Source: Clostridia bacterium (GTDB taxonomy: Bacteria; Bacillota_E; SLMV01; PUMD01). From it: a stretch of 9,983 nt of DNA. Position numbers and translations under genes: made by a program. Shown here piece by piece: positions 7,187 to 9,983 of this stretch. The number at the start of each line of letters is the position of its first letter. Position 1 is the stretch's first letter. The stretch lies in contig PWUB01000327.1 of assembly GCA_003563755.1 (NCBI GenBank), positions 1 through 9,983 of the forward strand, read 5' to 3'. A model generated the notes under the pieces. That model was not told the origin of the DNA and made no database searches. It saw only the letters and a program-made list of their open reading frames with translations.

Positions 7187-8953
7187 CTAAGTGCGGGGGG
7201 ATTTGTCGCCCGCTGTTGGGAGCTGACTATCATACAGGGAGGCGAAATGCCCACCCCTGGTGAGCAGCTCCGAGAAACTTCCCTGCTCAACCACGGTACC
7301 GCGCTCCATGACGAAGATGCGGTCAACCCAGTCGAGGTCGGTCACCCTGTGTGTTGCCATCATGACGGTGCGATCAGAACCCGCGGTGCGGATGGCGCGG
7401 TAGATCATGGCCTCGTTGGACTCATCAAGGTGGCTCGTGGGTTCATCCAGGAGCACCACCGGGGCTGGCTTCAAGAATGCCCGCAGCAGAGCCAGGCGCT
7501 GTTTCTGACCACCGGAGAGCTGTGAAGCCGGCGTCGAGAGGCCGTTCTGCAGTTCGGATAACAGGCTGTCAAAGGCGAACGCCTCGAAGATGTCCGGGTG
7601 CCGCCGCCTGAGAGTGTTCAATGACCCCGAGCCATTCGGATCCGGGCTGAGGGCCATGATGAGGTTTTCCCTCACCGATCTCGCGAAGATACCCAGGTTC
7701 TGTGGGCAGAGGGAGAAGACCGGGCGGAGCCTATCCCAGTGATCAGCCGGATTAACGGTGCATCCTCCCACGCGTATTTCGCCCGTGTAGCCGGGATAGA
7801 GCCCCAACAGGATTCGAAGGATAGTACTTTTTCCTGACCCGCTCTCACCTACCAGGGCTACCACCTCACCATCCTGGGCGCCCAGGCTCACCATGTCGAC
7901 AACGGGTGGTGATGAGGGATACGAAAAAGACACCCCCTGCAGCTGAATGCTGGCGTCGTGTATGTGTGGTGCATCACCCACCCGCGTTTGCCGGCCCCGG
8001 GTGGAGGCGCGAAGGACCGTGTGGACACGGTCCGATATGGCGATGCCCCGGTGCAGTCGGGACCATGCCTGGGCGAGCCTTGTCGCCGGCGAGATCACCT
8101 GGCTGCCCAGCTGCGCTATCCCGGCAGCAGTTCCCGGTGTCATCAGGTCCCCGACGGCCATCCTGCCTGCTACCAGGAGAAGAACCGAGTAGTAGAGATC
8201 GCTGGTCAGACCCCTCGCTATCCGCATTCCCGCCTGGACCCGGCCTCTTTGCAGCACGGCCGCGCGGTGAAGACTTACCTTCTCTGCAAACCAGTCGAGG
8301 TATCGGGACTCGGCCCTGAGGGATTTCAGCACCAGGAGGCCGGACCCCAGGGCGGAGCCGCTTCCCATCACTTCCGCCATCGCACCCTGCTCCGCCTCCG
8401 TGACCCGCGAGACCGCTGCTGAAAAACGCGAGTTCACGTAAAAGCCCAGGGCGGTCATTACCATCACCAGCAGAGCGATCAGAACATCCCAGTAATACAA
8501 GAGGCAGAGGGACACCAGGAGACCCAGGACGGCGGAAGTGAGCGTGGGAATCTCACCCTCGAGGGTTTCACCCAGTCGATTGGCGTCGTTGACCATGTGT
8601 GAGCCCACGTCGGCGGTCCGGTGTGTGTCGTAGTAGAGTTCGCCGGCGCCCAGTCCCGCTCCGAACAGCCTCCGCCGCACATCGCGCAGCACCCTCTGGA
8701 CGGAGAGGCCGAAGAAGTACTTGCTGAAACCCATCAGCAGGGGCCCAAACAGGACCAGGATCAGCAGGCCTGCCACCGCCAGGTAAAAGAGGGGCCAGCT
8801 GGTGCGGTCGAAGGCGTCCATCAGGTACTTGACGTTGAGGGCCAGGAGCACGTCGCCGGCGACCAGTCCGAGCACGTGAAACACTGTACCGACGGCAAAT
8901 CCTAACCACCAGGCCCTGATCCATCCCAGCAATCCTCGCCATCCGGAAGTCAT
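7187..8953 (-). CDS. ABC exporter half-transporter (type I fold, TMD-NBD), downstream partner
   Basis: 588 residues from the ATG at 8953, chosen because it overlaps the upstream stop as TGATG and has AGGGGGGTG six bases before it; a GTG at 8962 would add three residues. Residues 1-310 form the membrane domain with about six helices (for example 13-45, 55-80, 135-175, 250-270). Residues 335-585 form the ATPase: aromatic A-loop in FSYPSS, Walker A GESGSGKST (369-377), Gln418, signature LSGGQKQ (479-485), Walker B ending at Glu504, and switch His535. The X-loop GERG usually found before the signature is absent, with STPASQ in its place. No peptidase or substrate-binding domain is attached. Exporters of this type move drugs, lipids, peptides or siderophores out of the cell using ATP. 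Fused to a second half-transporter gene by the overlap, it most likely forms a heterodimer. Substrate unknown. Confidence 0.92.
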   Translation of the reverse strand: MTSGWRGLLGWIRAWWLGFAVGTVFHVLGLVAGDVLLALNVKYLMDAFDRTSWPLFYLAVAGLLILVLFGPLLMGFSKYFFGLSVQRVLRDVRRRLFGAGLGAGELYYDTHRTADVGSHMVNDANRLGETLEGEIPTLTSAVLGLLVSLCLLYYWDVLIALLVMVMTALGFYVNSRFSAAVSRVTEAEQGAMAEVMGSGSALGSGLLVLKSLRAESRYLDWFAEKVSLHRAAVLQRGRVQAGMRIARGLTSDLYYSVLLLVAGRMAVGDLMTPGTAAGIAQLGSQVISPATRLAQAWSRLHRGIAISDRVHTVLRASTRGRQTRVGDAPHIHDASIQLQGVSFSYPSSPPVVDMVSLGAQDGEVVALVGESGSGKSTILRILLGLYPGYTGEIRVGGCTVNPADHWDRLRPVFSLCPQNLGIFARSVRENLIMALSPDPNGSGSLNTLRRRHPDIFEAFAFDSLLSELQNGLSTPASQLSGGQKQRLALLRAFLKPAPVVLLDEPTSHLDESNEAMIYRAIRTAGSDRTVMMATHRVTDLDWVDRIFVMERGTVVEQGSFSELLTRGGHFASLYDSQLPTAGDKSPRT

Positions 8954-9983
8954 CAGGGACACCCCCCCTGCTCCGGGCGAGATCGCCTGCGCGCAATGAG
9001 GTCGCTGCCCCGTTCGAGGCGGGCGATCTCCCCGTCCTGCATGATTACGACCGTGTCGTCCTCCTTTATGGGAGCGAGCCTGTGGGTGGCGGCCAGTACC
9101 GTCGTCTCCGGCAGATCACGCCGCAGGCGAGCCATCAACCTCTCCTCGGTGATGGCGTCCAGGTTCGCCCCGGGTTCATCGAGGAGGAGCACCTCTGGAT
9201 TCTTCAAGAGTGCCCGTGCCAGGCACACCCGTGCTCTCTGCCCTCCCGATAAAGACTCTCCCCGCTCGGAGACGGTATGGTCGAGCCCGTCCGAAAGATC
9301 CAGGACGAACTCTGAACGCGCGGTGCGCAGGACCCGCAGCACATCTTGCTCGGTGGCTTCGGGTGAGGCCAATAGCAGGTTCTCCCGGAGGGTCACGGGG
9401 AACAGATACGGCTCCTGGGGCACATACACTGCGGGGTAGGCGGCGGCATCGTAATCGTCGATGCTCTTTCCGTTGATGTACACCGTGCCGGGCGGCACAG
9501 GGTACAGGCCGCCGAGGATCTTCAGCAGGGTGGATTTGCCTGCGCCGCTGGGCCCCACGAAGAAGAGCCATTCCCCCGGAGCCGCCCGCAGGGTCACGTC
9601 TGACAGGGTGGGGATCATGCCCTGTCGGTAGTGAAAGGTCAAGTCGTGGACGACGAGCCCGGTGCCCGGGCCGCGTTCGCCCGTTGCCATGGACGTATCT
9701 TCCTCGACCGTCTCAGTAGCTGTTGAATCAATGATCTCAAGCACATCCTCGCCGCTTCCCAGGGCCCGCTGCAACTTGCCCATTGCCTCTCCCAGCTCCG
9801 CCAACGGTGCCCGGGTGTAGTTGGTGAGGTAGAGTATTGCCATGACGGTGCCGGCGGTCATCTCACCCCGCAGAACGAGATCCCCGCCGTACGCCAGGGG
9901 TATCAGCAACGGTGCGCCCGCACACATCCACACCGCTGCCTCCAGCAGCGCCATCCTCACCGTCAGGGAGAATCTGCGGCGGA
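8953..9983 (-). CDS. ABC exporter half-transporter, upstream partner (5' end beyond window)
   Basis: Partial: the frame is open through the right edge, so the start and most of the membrane domain are missing. What remains, about 343 residues, is the last part of the membrane domain (hydrophobic helices within the first 50 or so visible residues) and a complete ATPase. Visible motifs, numbered from the GTG codon at 9960: A-loop Tyr111 in LTFHY, Walker A GPSGAGKST (136-144), Gln182, X-loop SERGE followed by signature LSGGQRARV (237-245), Walker B LLLDE with catalytic Glu262, and switch His293. The D-loop reads DEPGANLD rather than the common DEPTSALD. The C-terminal tail is Arg-rich. Its TGA overlaps the ATG of the next half-transporter, so the two proteins should be made in equal amounts and pair. 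Role: ATP-driven export of an unknown substrate. Confidence 0.92.
   Translation of the reverse strand, partial: RRRFSLTVRMALLEAAVWMCAGAPLLIPLAYGGDLVLRGEMTAGTVMAILYLTNYTRAPLAELGEAMGKLQRALGSGEDVLEIIDSTATETVEEDTSMATGERGPGTGLVVHDLTFHYRQGMIPTLSDVTLRAAPGEWLFFVGPSGAGKSTLLKILGGLYPVPPGTVYINGKSIDDYDAAAYPAVYVPQEPYLFPVTLRENLLLASPEATEQDVLRVLRTARSEFVLDLSDGLDHTVSERGESLSGGQRARVCLARALLKNPEVLLLDEPGANLDAITEERLMARLRRDLPETTVLAATHRLAPIKEDDTVVIMQDGEIARLERGSDLIARRRSRPEQGGCP

Overview
The window holds eight protein-coding loci of a GC-rich bacterium. Strong Shine-Dalgarno sites (GGGAGGT, GGAGGT, GGGGAGG), a small lipoprotein, a zinc-ribbon Nudix protein, a YknX/MacA-like adaptor and a heterodimer-type ABC exporter together suggest a high-GC member of the Bacillota (clostridial side). 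That placement is an inference from gene style; no rRNA or marker gene is present. I see no tRNA, rRNA, CRISPR array, transposase or phage gene. No gene-free stretch exceeds 180 bases.

Left part (1-3811). A leader with nested and mutually exclusive stems precedes a plus-strand lipoprotein of unknown function (169-783). It converges on a minus-strand block read as ABC ATPase (3811-3059), membrane-fusion protein (3059-1485) and then a zinc-ribbon Nudix hydrolase (1373-835). The ATPase and adaptor overlap as TGATG and are surely co-translated. No MacB/FtsX-type permease lies beside them. The adaptor carries its lipoyl-plus-barrel core twice. The Nudix gene is split by a frameshift just before an otherwise perfect Nudix box.

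Centre (3812-7046). A divergent intergenic region separates the ABC ATPase from a plus-strand set: an NSS-family sodium:amino-acid symporter (3979-5322), a MarR-type regulator starting at a GTG (5416-5853), and an arginine deiminase/DDAH-type guanidino-group-modifying enzyme (6033-7046). The short AT-rich region in front of the MarR gene has a perfect TTGACA box and two palindromes suited to autoregulation. The region before the enzyme contains overlapping hairpins next to the ribosome binding site. Uptake of an amino acid or guanidino compound, its cleavage, and local control by the MarR protein is a reasonable but unproven reading.

Right part (7047-9983). A GC-rich convergent spacer with several hairpins separates the enzyme from two minus-strand ABC exporter half-transporters, again joined by a TGATG overlap. 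The upstream one runs off the right edge. They most likely form a heterodimeric drug, lipid or peptide exporter. Nothing here is clearly a new system. The best leads are the structured leader at the left edge, the permease-less ABC/adaptor pair with a duplicated adaptor core, and the transporter-regulator-amidinohydrolase cluster.
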